Shown in pieces: positions 8,367 through 17,257 of a DNA stretch of 19,030 nt. The notes under the pieces are model-generated. The model was not told the origin of the DNA, searched no databases, and was given only the letters and a program-made list of their open reading frames with translations. Origin of the DNA: Gracilaria caudata (lineage: Eukaryota > Rhodophyta > Florideophyceae > Gracilariales > Gracilariaceae); assembly GCA_030374735.1 (NCBI GenBank), contig JASCIV010000471.1:1-19030 (forward strand). The letters are read 5' to 3'. Position numbers and translations under genes: made by a program. Within the stretch, counting starts at the first letter, position 1; every line of letters starts with the position of its first letter.

Positions 8367-8639
8367 CGTCGTGGTGATCGCGGCGCGCGTGCTCTACGGC
8401 ATGTGGGCACACAACCGTCGTTCTTCTTCTGCATTCGCTGCCGCGCGGGCCAGATTCTCGTGACGTCGAAGGGCATAGCTGCGCAGCATTTCAAACACGC
8501 GTGGCGCGCTGACTGTGGTCATCGAGCCGTGGAACCGCTGGGTGCAACGCCACTTTGCAGCCGTTGCTCTAGCTGTGACTGCGGCTATGCGATTGTGGTT
8601 GACCTCCTCTACCGGCATTTGAAGCGCTGCTCTTTGTGA
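8367..8639 (+). CDS. Cys/His-rich small ORF, possible zinc-binding fragment
   Basis: The frame is open from 8367 (after a TGA) to TGA 8637-8639. It begins FFFCIRC (Cys-x2-Cys), then has HFKHAW, DCGH, LCSRCSSCDCG (Cys-x2-Cys-x2-Cys-x-Cys) and a closing LYRHLKRCSL. Paired cysteines and spaced histidines suggest one or two zinc-binding units, as in BED-type or transposase-associated fingers, but the spacing matches none I can name. The only start inside is a GTG at 8403, so this may be an exon or relic. Neighbouring DNA contains no recognised element. Confidence 0.3.
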   Translation, partial: RRGDRGARALRHVGTQPSFFFCIRCRAGQILVTSKGIAAQHFKHAWRADCGHRAVEPLGATPLCSRCSSCDCGYAIVVDLLYRHLKRCSL

Positions 8640-8730
8640 AGTCTATAATAGCGTCCTCGGTTGCCCTCGCTGCTCACATCTCCCAACCGCATAACAATGC
8701 GCTTGTTGACGCCGTCTTCGTTGTCCTACA

Positions 8731-9072
8731 TTGGAGGCTCACGTTTCTGAGCCATCATCATTACCACGAGCGCCTGTAATCGCGAGCCGGAGCGCACGCG
8801 TGTCCTGTTCTCGGAATCACAGCATGTCTCCGTCGTCAGTCCCGTCTTTCAAGCTCCAGTCCGAGAGCCCGGCGTTATTTGCTCTCGTCGGTAGTGCCAC
8901 AGTCCAGGCCGTACTGCGTGAACATCGCGCGCATCTGCTTGCTTCATGCAAAACCATAGTGCCAAGCTGCGCCGCGGTTCTCACTAGTGCACCAGCGAAG
9001 AATAAAGCATTAAACACGACAGCTCGTCTCGCCCTGCGTGGTGAGGAGAGCGTGGTTAAGCAGAAATCATGA
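8731..9072 (+). CDS. Hypothetical ORF, 113 codons (weak)
   Basis: This frame opens with TTG and ends at TGA 9070-9072. It is Ser/Ala/Val-rich (VIASRSARVSCSR, ALFALVGSATVQAVL) and unrecognised. An ATG lies at 8824. The same DNA is also open for 66 codons on the other strand, so it is a candidate only. Confidence 0.15.
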   Translation: MEAHVSEPSSLPRAPVIASRSARVSCSRNHSMSPSSVPSFKLQSESPALFALVGSATVQAVLREHRAHLLASCKTIVPSCAAVLTSAPAKNKALNTTARLALRGEESVVKQKS

Positions 9073-9151
9073 CAATTGGAATGGAGAAAGCAGGAAGGAA
9101 CGAGAACGGAACGAGCATCCTATCAGTACTACATACACAATGGGTCATACA

Positions 9152-10326
9152 TTACCTCTGATCACAGCTCTTACGCGGGTGGCGACCAAAACTTTCGGGC
9201 AAAGTGTTGGATAAAATCGACGCCATCTTTCCCTCCAATTCTTCTTGCTTCTTTTCTATTGTAGAGCGGATTACATCAACCAGTTTCTGCTCCATCTCTT
9301 GTTCAAGCAGTTCTTTCTGAAGCTGCGCTGCAGCTAGGTTTGCTAACGTCTGCGTCATTCGGCTAACATTTTCGGTCAAATCTAATTCGCACCGTTTTGC
9401 TTCGGGCTGGAACAGACTTGAACAAAATCTTTTCTTGGGTGTCGAAGATGTTGCTCTCGCGCCACTTTGATTCTCGTTCTTGCTTGACGCATCAGCCTTT
9501 TTCATAGGTTGAATGCCTGGCTCAATTTTATCGTGTTTTACTTTAGAGCTGAATGTCTTGGACTCTATTTTCGATAGGAACTCCTTTTGAATATTCTTTG
9601 CTCTTCGAACTAGTGGTGCAGAAACGGATCTCCAGTCTTTTTCTTAACGTAGAGCAGACGGTCGTACTTCTTTTTCAAGCTGTCCTGTTTCCGAAAAAGA
9701 CGATCATTGCTTCTTGCATAAATGTTGTAATGTCGAAAACCCTTACGCAGGCAAAACTTTTCGTCATAGAATTCTCATTGGCCTTTCCTTGTCGCAGCTA
9801 TTCTTCATGGATGTTCAAGGCATCTTCAATGCATTGAAAGTTTTAGAAAATTTGATTTCTATAGATTCTCGTTGGATTTTGATGCATTGAACCTTCAATG
9901 ACGCACGACTTGGCCTAATGAAGAAAAGACAGCCTGAAAATTGAAAATCCTATGAACATCGATTTCATTTTTGTTGCACGAGTTTTTGTTGGGCCTATCC
10001 CAACCATTGGACCCAATGGGTTCTATTTCTTCTACCAAATCTAGAAGTTTACATATGTCAACGTACGTGTAGTTCCAGCTTCCATCTCGATTTCCCTTTT
10101 TCTTTGGAGTTGGCTCGATTACTTCTCCAATCCCATTTTCTGAGTCGAAGTCTTCTACTTCTATTACGTTCTTGTTCAGTAGTTCACTTATGGCTAAGTC
10201 AGCTCGATTCATGTCCCAGCGGATGGTTTGGTACAGCCTGGGGTGAGATTCAAGAACAATCCTCATGTTGAACCCAAACTGTTGTGCATCCCGCAGCAGG
10301 CTGGGACACTGGACGCATCTCTTGCG
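9152..10326 (-). pseudogene. Myb/SANT-like protein resembling the DUF6818 type, with coiled-coil C-terminus
   Basis: Reading leftwards, the frame opens after a TAA at about 10327 (RKRCVQCPSLLRDAQQFGFN), with the first ATG at 10266. An acidic segment follows, then WNYTYVDICKLLDLVEEIEP and IGSNGWDR, which is the first half of the Myb/SANT-like domain I associate with DUF6818. The domain resumes after a foreign interval, in another frame, with EFYDEKFCLRKGFRHYNIY, FRKQDSLKKKYDRLL and VKKKTGDP, the expected third helix and GDP signature. Stops then break the frame. From 9505 an intact C-terminal segment has a basic patch (PKKRF) and a coiled coil (QLQKELLEQEMEQKLVDVI) ending at 9152. Such proteins are probably nuclear DNA-binding factors, often multicopy and near mobile elements. 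The family name is from memory, and the gene is broken by stops, shifts and an insertion. Confidence 0.7.
9825..9900. repeat. Palindrome-bounded insertion inside the Myb/SANT-like gene
   Basis: TTCAATGCATTGAA (9825-9838) is a perfect 14-bp palindrome. About 46 bp further on, CATTGAA-cc-TTCAATG (9885-9900) has perfect 7-bp arms of the same sequence. Homology to the Myb-like domain stops near 10010 and resumes near 9790, so this interval has no counterpart in the protein. It may be a small non-autonomous transposon (MITE) or its footprint; exact ends are unclear. Confidence 0.45.
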
Positions 10327-10330
10327 TTAT

Positions 10331-10337
10331 CTTTATA
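10331..10337 (-). promoter_or_regulatory. Possible TATA box of the Myb/SANT-like gene
   Basis: On the minus strand TATAAAG lies 65 bp upstream of the ATG at 10266, a spacing that would leave a short leader. No start-site evidence is available, and a seven-base match can easily arise by chance. Confidence 0.25.
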
Positions 10338-10502
10338 GATGTAAAAGAACTACCTTACTTACACACCGTTTGGTTTGACTACTTAGGACTTCTCTTCTAA
10401 GGAGCGAGGAGGTCTGCGTTCTGCCATTCTGAGTAAAGGAATTTTCGGATGTCCTCAATGTAGAGCACAAGCGACCGATTTGCCCACTTCCCCCCTTGGC
10501 CG

Positions 10503-10512
10503 GTGACGTCAC
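10503..10512. promoter_or_regulatory. CRE-like palindrome GTGACGTCAC
   Basis: This is a perfect 10-bp palindrome containing the TGACGTCA site recognised by bZIP (ATF/CREB-type) factors. It lies about 165 bp upstream of the possible TATA box, and just before two GGGCCAA-type repeats. It could also be part of a decayed LTR of the copia fragment, whose 3' side faces it. Confidence 0.3.
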
Positions 10513-11109
10513 GGGCCAAATATTCCGGGCCAACGTATGTCACCGCCAAACATTTTGGGGCAAGATGCAGCACACTTGGGAACAAGGTCCGCTGCTTCTA
10601 CACAATAAAAGCGGGCACGGACCTGACGCGACCGGCATCTAGGCTTCCATCTAAAGCCTGTGTCTACAGGCGTTGTAGGAACCGGCTTGACCTGCTTTGC
10701 AGGTGATGAACCCGTCCGTACACAGCAACGTCTGTGGATCCAGGCCGTTAACCGCGCAGCCTACTTCAAACAATTATGATGAGTCAACAGAGGCACACTC
10801 ATAGAGTGTGCAATGGCTTGGCACCGACTACACCTGAACAGAGGGGAGTCCAGTCGCGGTAACGCAGCATCTGCACGCATAACTTTAGACCAAACGAAAT
10901 GCAGTACTAGACGAAGAATACTGACGTACTGCAACCCAAGTAGACATACAAAGCTTATGCACTCTAAGTCATGCCAGAATAGCAAAGAACGTAGGAGCTC
11001 CCAAAACAGTTCAACGTTGTATTTTTACCCGAAAAACACACACTAAGAATCGATTACCACAATAAGAAGATCAAAAACAGACACATAAGAAAAAGAACAA
11101 ATACATAAC
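10513..11109. other. Interval between Myb-like gene and copia fragment
   Basis: No gene is supported. By orientation it lies 3' of the copia RNase H end, so it could contain that element's untranslated region and LTR, but no paired LTR is present. A small hairpin (ACCTGC-ttt-GCAGGT near 10690) and an A-rich stretch (11030-11100) are the only visible structures. The open frame at 10813-11046 (+) is basic and unrecognised. Confidence 0.4.
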
Positions 11110-11576
11110 TTAAAGAGCAGAAGTTTCCCATGATCCAAGCTTATCACCGATAGAATGCAGTAATGCAGCGATAATAATCCCGCCACCAACAGCTTCTTTC
11201 AGGATATGAAACGCTTGAACATTCGCCTTAGTCAGAGAATTGGCTAAGTTACATAAGCCGGGAACCCATAGAAGCGCACCAAAATCACCACATTTCCATA
11301 TTCGAAAGAATCACGCAATCTCGATACGGTAGGGTGCAGTCGGTAGTTCTTAATATATTCGAAACGAATCTACCAGCATTACAACATAAGCAAGGATCCA
11401 AAGCAATCCTCAACGCTCAGAAAACATTCGCGTAAAAAAAAAAGGGAACGATCTTCGGATTCAGCTAAGGCTAGAATTTCTGCACCTATAGCACTAGTGG
11501 AAATCCGTTCTTGCTTCGAACTGTGCCAGTCCACGAGGTGATAGATTACGTCCTGCTTGAGCTCGAGCGCGATTCC
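11110..11576 (-). pseudogene. Ty1/copia RNase H, C-terminal end (decayed)
   Basis: Read leftwards from 11576, the frame gives ELKQDVIYHLVDWHSSKQER, then ISTSAIGAEILALAESEDRS and LFFLRECF. This is the copia RNase H signature with W-S-KQ-x-R-x-S-x-S, the catalytic-type Glu in GAE, and ALAE. After two stops near 11380 come EYIKNYRLHPTVSRLRDSFE and, in a shifted frame, LLWVPGLCNLANSLTKANVQ and FHILKEAV, matching the conserved RLRxTVxRxRDSFE and the W-x-PG-x-x-N-x-AD-x-LTK end of copia pol. It closes at TAA 11110-11112. The piece falls below common ORF-length cut-offs. The rest of pol would lie at coordinates above 11576, where the sequence changes to a gypsy RT on the other strand. Confidence 0.8.
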
Positions 11577-11923
11577 CTAAATCGATCTGTTTCATAGGAC
11601 ACATTACTAGATCTAAAGGAACTAAAGTAGATCCTGAGACAAGAATTGTTATTCAAAACTGGGGAGAGCCCACAAACGTCAAAGACGTGCAAAGTTTCTT
11701 AGGAGTTTGTAATTATTATCGAAGATTTGTACAAAACGTGGCAAGAATAGCAGCACCACTAAGGCATTTAGCACGAAAGAATAAACCTTTCCAATGTAAC
11801 GAAAAAGAACAAAAAGCGTTAGAAAATCTAAAATATAAATTAAGACGTACACCAATATTAATCTGTGCCAACCCAGACCCTGTGAACCTATTGAAGTTCC
11901 CAAAAGTGGGCGAAATATGGCCC
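11570..11923 (+). pseudogene. Ty3/gypsy reverse transcriptase, C-terminal fragment (second element)
   Basis: An uninterrupted frame from 11570 reads FPKSICFIGHI, SKGTKVDPE, then FLGVCNYYRRFVQNVARIAA, PLRHLARKNKPF and ALENLKYKLRRTPIL, ending at PDPVNLL. These are the standard motifs of the Ty3 RT connection: (F/L)LGHI, G..VDP.K, FLG..NYYRRFI, IA.PL..L and AF..LK..L...P.L. Upstream motifs including the catalytic YXDD are absent, and homology ends abruptly near 11900, where the frame runs into unrelated sequence and stops at 11942. Codon use is A/T-richer than in the chromovirus at 447-2893, so it belongs to a different lineage or insertion. Confidence 0.9.
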
Positions 11924-12470
11924 AAATTTGTTCCGAAGTTTTGATAATTGCATGATCCTGTCAAGAGCCCAAATACGTACCACTAATAGCCAAAACAATG
12001 GCACATAATTTGTGCCAAAAAGTGGCCGACTAATTCTGTCCTGAATCTGGCCGAAATTTGAACATGACACAGTGGCCGGATGCAGTACCCTGCAGTCTCC
12101 CTCACGACGAATACTCTACAAAACTTGTCCCTCAGAGAGGGTCAAAATTCCCTCCATATTGGTACCGAGCAAGACCGATTTAGTGTAGATTATCCATGAC
12201 GAAATTGTCACGTAAGCAGTACATTTTGTGTACTAGTTATGTACGTATATTTGTTTCCAATAAGCTCATGAAAAGGACGAAAACGGAATGAATGCAATGC
12301 GAATTGTAACCTATGCTTCGGCTCCATGTATGACAGTGAGAGTACAAACCATGTCCGACTTCATTGGCCTAAAACACCCCCAAGTCTACGCTTAATCGTG
12401 AACACATGGTCTAAAACGGCCACGGGAATAGTACCTGCATAGTACATTTAACATCCTGAAGTTTATCTGA
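11924..12470. other. Interval without recognisable gene
   Basis: Several G/C-ringed repeats of the form TGGCC(C/G)AAAT occur between 11925 and 12080 (for example around 11939 and 12050), giving the patch a repetitive look, perhaps part of a decayed element end. From 12080 on I see nothing specific. Confidence 0.4.
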
Positions 12471-12770
12471 ATACTTGCGAGATACTCCCAGAACCAAGCG
12501 CATCACATTCCAGAAGGGAACAAAGCCTTGAGATTTGTTTTACAAATCATGGGCCAGAAATGCCTCTTATACACGCAAAAAAGCTCACCCGACATGAGTG
12601 ACCGCAAGCGAATCGCGATTATAAGAGACGTTTTTGGACACCCAAAACCCCAATAACCTTTACTGTGGTGTATAGATGAACTTTTGATCAGCAGAGTCCA
12701 CCTTCCACCCAAGTGCGGTGAGAATCAAGAGAACAAGAAAAAAAAGCTCAAAGAATCAGTATGGTCGTAG
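12471..12770 (+). pseudogene. Possible coding relic, about 99 codons with one stop (weak)
   Basis: A single frame from 12471 to TAG 12768-12770 is broken only by TAA 12654. It reads like protein (HHIPEGNKALRFVLQIMGQK, SSPDMSDRKRIAIIRDVFGH, then LLWCIDELLISRV) and ends in a Lys-rich patch. I recognise no family. The opposite strand is also open for 69 codons here, so chance is possible. A further + frame (12761-12991, acidic) begins where it ends. Confidence 0.2.
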
Positions 12771-12962
12771 AAGGCTACGACATTGGTATCGGAGAGGAAG
12801 AACTCGGGATGATATCTATGATATGTTTTTCGGAAGAGACCGTAGCAAAAGAACCTGTACGCTGCTATGAGGAAGAAGGTTCGTTAGTTGGCTTGGAGGA
12901 AATCCTGCTACCATGTTTGTGCAGTTATGCAGTTAGGGAGTCACTTACGTCATTTCATGCAC

Positions 12963-14205
12963 CTACTGACGTCGAGGGGTGCGAAATGTAGTACGTCGAG
13001 AACCGGAACGTCCAGAGGGAGCAGAAGCGGTACTACTGCGACGCGCGGGACGAATCGGTTCCTTGAGACCAATTCCTTTCGAACGCTGGGGGTTACTGGG
13101 TGCGGTATTGGTACGAGCCTGAAAGCTCTTCGCCTTCTTTCTCAGACTTGGCTGATCGTGGTCATCACGAAAGCGTTCGGTGATTTCTACTTGACTTCTT
13201 TTGCTCCCGACATGGGCACCAGATCCATTGTTGCAATGTTGGTCAATGGAGTGGCGGTGCTGTATGTCTTGATTCGAACTAGAGGTGGACTGCGAAGATT
13301 CTCCGTCATCATCATCATCTCCGTCAATCCCACGGTTATTAGACGGAGCAGACGGAACGTGGGCATTGTTCAGATTGGAATGGCTGGAATCAGGTGAGGC
13401 TCCCGCCTTCTCCAAATCTACTCTGTCCGCCACAGACGACGCTTCGGCGCTTGATGGTCCGGCAGCAAGATCACGTCGACTTCCGGACCCATGCTGGTCA
13501 TGTGAGTCTCCACCCGATACCTTAGCGCGGGCTTTGTTGGCACGAGCCAAGGTCCGCTCAGAAGATTCTTTCGTTGCCGTCTTGTCGCGTTGCATTGCCT
13601 TCTTCACAAAATCGGTCACCACTCAGAAGTTTTGAGTGGCTGAGAGCAGGGAAAGACTTCACCACCCTGTGCCTCAGCTCAGATAGTTGAGAAGCGAATT
13701 CGATTTTGACTGAGCTGAATGTGCGAGCACCACGCGTCAGACCCATCTTCTGGTACGGGTATTGCCGAATCATGTCTTTGACTGCGTTGGCCATCTCAAG
13801 GTATACTGGAAACTCATTGGAACCGTCCTCCTCATGCGTGTTCGGGAAAAGTTCGCGGTAGAGACGGTGGAATACAATCCGTGCGGAAAGAACTGTACCA
13901 GTCGGCACGCCATTTCTATCCGACTCCTTCATCCTTCTCCTGTGAAGTGCTGTTGGTATAGGAATGGAGTTCGGCGGCACAGCGTCATACCCGGATGCAT
14001 TCCGCTCAACGCTGTTGTCTTGGACGATGGATGGCGTCTGATCCACAGATACGCTTTGCGCGACGCGTGAGGTTATGAGTGATTCTTGTGATTGATGAGC
14101 CTGAAGGGAAGTGCAAGCGATGCATTTCACACAAAAGAGTGAGTAGTGAGTAGAAAGGAGGCCCAGAGATATGGAGGTACGGCACTCGAGGACATGAAGA
14201 TGCAC
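12963..14205 (-). pseudogene. Nuclear-type basic/Ser-Asp-rich protein, one frameshift; possible transposon accessory gene
   Basis: Two minus-strand frames join into one protein. The upstream frame (from 14205, or from a splice site at 14100) has RRRMKESDRNG, then a folded-looking segment: SARIVFHRLYRELFPN, EFPVYLEMANAVKDMIRQYP, GARTFSSVKIEFASQLSELR, KSFPALSHSKLL. Near 13625-13630 one extra base shifts the frame, and VVTDFVKKAMQRDKT continues in the other. The C-terminal half is low complexity, with a Ser/Asn/Gln/His region, five Asp in a row, a nuclear-signal-like LRKKAKSF, and a basic Ser/Arg end (RPARRSSTASAPSGRSGSRR) to TAG 12963. I do not recognise the domain. It is transcribed away from the Tnp2-like transposase 0.9 kb away, like the DNA-binding partner gene of a CACTA-type element, but no homology shows this. 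The long intact frames suggest recent decay. Confidence 0.5.
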
Positions 14206-14209
14206 TTAC
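14101..14209 (-). other. Candidate spliceosomal intron (109 bp)
   Basis: On the minus strand the consensus donor G|GTAAGTGCA starts at 14209. A pyrimidine-rich tract ending CTTGCACTTCCCTTCAG closes at 14101, with branch-like CTCAC sequences before it. Removing it leads directly into the AHQSQESLITSR reading of the downstream gene. Upstream sequence in that phase has no ATG before a stop, so exon 1 would be a leader or a relic. Confidence 0.35.
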
Positions 14210-14210
14210 C

Positions 14211-15070
14211 GAAACCAGGTTTTTCCAACAACTTCTGAGAGGTATTCGGAGTTCGTGAACGAAAACAAGACAATGCAGCGTGCCAGTGAAGAAGATGAGG
14301 GGCGAGGGTGAATGCGAAAGAGACTGACCAGATGAATGAAGAGTTTGCTAGCAGTCAGTCGCGTGGTTCTGGTGGCAAGGTCAGCGAAGAGGGGGAGGAT
14401 GAAGAATGCCGCAAAATGGTGATGGGCTCCATTTTGACGGCCTGGAGTGGAACGAAGCGCTTAAGTATCGCTTCAGTACCAGCGAGTCTGTCGGCTTCAT
14501 GGCGGTTCGCTTCCCGTTAGAATGATACTCAATAGCGTCGGTACCTGGCGTATTCTCATCTTCGACTACGTCAGCATGCGGGAAAGTTTGTTGTGTCATT
14601 TCCCATCTTCTTTAGCGTGCTCGCCCGGGATATTCGTCTCCTTGCATTGCAAGTCCCCTTTGGTTTCAAAACGAAATCCCATTTATCATGGGACTTGAAC
14701 AGATGCTTTCCACTCACACTGCTCATGAGAGATCAAAGATCGTGTGTTGCTACAGCTTCTCCTCGAAGGCTATCGGACTCTGGACGGAGTGTGACCCAAA
14801 TTGGATATGAAATGAGCATGATCCATTTCGCAATTTTAAAATATTGCAAAGATTTCAAAGCGGTTAAGGAAGACATTGAAGTTTTCGTATCAGCTCGACA
14901 ACGGCGAGGTCCGGGAGAAGGAGATATCGATGGCAATCCTTGACAGGTTTTCCATCAAACTCTCCCATTGCTACGCCGGGACGGATAACATTACCGCAAT
15001 CGCGAATGCTTGGAGCTCCAACGAGCATGGACCATAATACGTCATCACCAACTTACTTCTCGGCAACCCC
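14211..15070. other. Spacer between the divergent gene pair
   Basis: No certain gene. Three modest + frames exist: 14308-14520 (acidic start), an overlapping patch near 14405-14525 (GLHFDGLEWNEALKYRFSTS), and 14593-14943 (116 codons, with FAILKYCKDFKAVKEDIEVF at its end). Any may be N-terminal remnants of the transposase gene, but none has a recognisable motif and they lie in different frames. A shared divergent promoter would be expected here if both flanking genes belong to one element. Confidence 0.35.
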
Positions 15071-16687
15071 TTGTTTCGACAATATGAAGATGCAACTGCA
15101 CACGATCACCGCACCGAGATAAAGGAGACAGGGATGGACGAGATTGTTGAAACTGAGGAACAGCACGAGAAAAATGAAGTAAAAGATACAGGGACTTATT
15201 TGTTGCATTCGTCAGAGAGTCAAGAACCTGAGAGTGGAAACGAGTTCAGCAGTGCGGAGACCGATACTTCTGACATTGATTCGAGTAATATCTCTCAAAT
15301 TGGCCGTCGATAGAGTATATCAAGAAGAAGTAGATCCAAGGGAGAAAGAATTCGTAAGACTTGGTGGTTTCCTGTACGCAGCGGAAGTGTCGAATATCTC
15401 GAAGAGTTCCCTAGAGCGACTTTTCGCAATTAAACCGTTAAATGGTTCATTTTCGTACCGATCGCTTCTTTCATATGCAATGAAGAAGACCTTGCTTAGC
15501 AAGAACTCGATAAAAATGTGTGCACAGGGACATTCAGCGCGCTCAGGAGTACTCAAGGGAGCTACCGAATGTCCTAGCTGCGAATCCCCGTTGCAGGGTA
15601 GAGAGAGCTCTTCTTTCTGGTTTCTGAAACCTTCCATGGTGTTAAGAGCTCTTCTACGGTGTGCTCTCACATTTAGGGAGATCCAAGAGGGGTATGAGCG
15701 AGCAGTGAACGCTGGAACCTCGCCGATAAGCACTGATAATGAGGTCCCGCACGACTACTACAATGGCAAAATGTTCTCAAGGCTATTCCAGGAACACGTG
15801 CAACGACCTGAAGCTACTGAAGAACAGATAGTTGTCTTCCTCTCAATTTCAACCGACGGTTTTGAATGCCATCGTAAAAAGTGAGGAGAACCTGTAACAT
15901 CATGGCCAGTTAATTTTACTTTTCTGAACTATAGTCCAAAACAAAGAGCCAAAGCTGCAAACTCTGGGATTCTTGCTGTTGTTCCTGGATCTCACACCAG
16001 CGAATACTTTGAAACCTTCTTGGGTGCTATCATAGAAGACCTTCGAGGGCTGGAGCGAGGGGTCAGAATGCTGTGTTTTGACAACAGAACCCGATTGGTG
16101 AAGGCGTTTGTGGTATATTTCACAGCTGATTGGCCAGACGCAACAAAGGTGCTAGGATACGTTGGTCACGCGGGTTCGATTTTCTGTGGATTGTGTACCA
16201 AGAAGAAAACTTATGTGAAAGACCTCAAGAGTACGTGTGCTGTTCCCGACATACCATTTTCGGTTGTCAAGAGCGTGATCGCAAGACACAGAGATGACAA
16301 AGGTGGTGTGGTAATTGAAAGTGAATGTTCTCCTCTTCGTCAGAGTTCTGACGTACTAGCCACATGGAAGAGGCTTGCAAGCAAATCGTTGATGAAGCAG
16401 AAAGACAAAGATTGAAGCTTGAAAGTGGTATACAACGCCCTTCCATTCTCAGAAAACTTTTATTGGATTTCGTTTTCTCGTTTCCGTACGATGTGATGCA
16501 CCTGGTTCTTCTTGGGTGGACCAAGCATATTCTTAGGTTAGTTACAGGAGCTCATCCTCATCATCAACGCCTGAAGTGCTTACCGAGATACTGTGTGCAA
16601 TCAGAAACTTTGATTCATATTAATAACGCAATGGAAGGGGCTTCACGGGGTACAGTAAAAGGTCCCCGGGGTATCATAGCGCATTAA
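15071..16687 (+). pseudogene. Tnp2-like (CACTA/EnSpm) transposase, decayed
   Basis: The N-terminal part is acidic (ETEEQHEKNE, SSAETDTSDIDSS), then shifts frame near 15300. The second frame (to 16415) has a Cys/His cluster (KMCAQGH...ECPSCESP), then the transposase core: LSISTDGFECHRKK, a TGA at 15882-15884, TSWPVNFTFLNYSPKQRAKA, ILAVVPGSHTSEYFETFLGA, IIEDLRGLERGV, FTADWPDATKVLGYVGHAG, FCGLCTKKK. After a second shift near 16370 it continues with FSFPYDVMHLVLLGWTKHIL and INNAMEGASRGTVKGPRGII, ending at TAA 16685. The DG, WPV.L.N..P..R, PG, fL.pl..EL and D.P....L.G..G...C..C order, then a P.D.MH.lLlG block, is that of Tnp2 transposases, which cut CACTA-type termini in the nucleus. The C-terminal region of full-length relatives is missing. 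Confidence 0.85.
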
Positions 16688-16702
16688 ATCCCCCGGGGGG
16701 AC
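16662..16702. repeat. GC-rich inverted repeat at the transposase 3' end
   Basis: GTCCCCGGGG (16662-16671) is followed 18 bp later by CCCCCGGGGGGAC (16690-16702), an imperfect inverted pair in which each arm is itself nearly palindromic. It spans the stop codon of the transposase relic, just after a CACGGGGTACAGT sequence (16644-16656). Confidence 0.55.
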
Positions 16703-16784
16703 GTAACAGCTATATCACCCCGGAAAGGTACTAGTATATTCAAAAAGGAACTTAGCTTGCACCCCATTAGGCACACTTCTTTTC

Positions 16785-17257
16785 TTAGAACATACAGCTG
16801 ATATAGCAACGTTCAAAAACTGCGGTACAGTGTGCCACTTCAGCTTTCATTTCTTCCAAGATAGCATTCATAAGGCCGTCTGTCCGTAAAACATCGAACC
16901 GACGCCCAGAACTTTAAGGATTTAGTATGAGCAATATTTTCGTAAGCCTACATACAGCTGAATGGCACAGAAGTTCTTAAATATGTGGTTGCCCTCTGTA
17001 TATGAGAAACCTAGACCATGAGTAACATCGCAAGTGAAGTTTCGCAAAGTAGTGCTAGAACGCAAATTTGAATGATTCTCGCAATTCAATATTTTCAGAG
17101 TCTTTTAGATGAAAAAATTGCAACAAAACCACACACGGCGATCTATCGATAAAGTTCTGTATCTATTGCAAAAGATCCTACATGAACAGTGTAGGCATTC
17201 TTTGAGTCCATAGCGTTTGTCGCCTTCAATAAAGATCGAGTTTGTGCTGGGAGCAAC
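16785..17257 (-). pseudogene. Possible minus-strand coding relic (weak)
   Basis: A minus frame runs from 17257 to TAA 16922-16924 with only one stop (17105-17107); it starts APSTNSIFIEGDKRYGLKEC and includes a Cys-rich patch (LHCSCRIFCNRY). A second frame (16913 to 16785, 43 codons) reads RRFDVLRTDGLMNAILEEMK and AEVAHCTAVFERCY. They look protein-like but match no family I know, and A+T-rich DNA makes such patches possible by chance. Confidence 0.2.

Noticed and set aside
9553..9837. 94-codon + strand frame in the Myb/SANT-like region as a gene
   Set aside because: The minus strand carries recognisable domain sequence through the same bases, so this is its antisense reading.
10503..10706. 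+ strand promoter plus small gene driven by the CRE-like site and an ATAAAAG sequence near 10604
   Set aside because: The following 67-codon frame has no protein-like features, and the site is better placed for the minus-strand gene.
13285..13635. + strand frames at 12888-13397 and 13285-13635 as genes
   Set aside because: They are antisense readings of the Ser/Asp-rich minus-strand gene, whose composition keeps all frames open.
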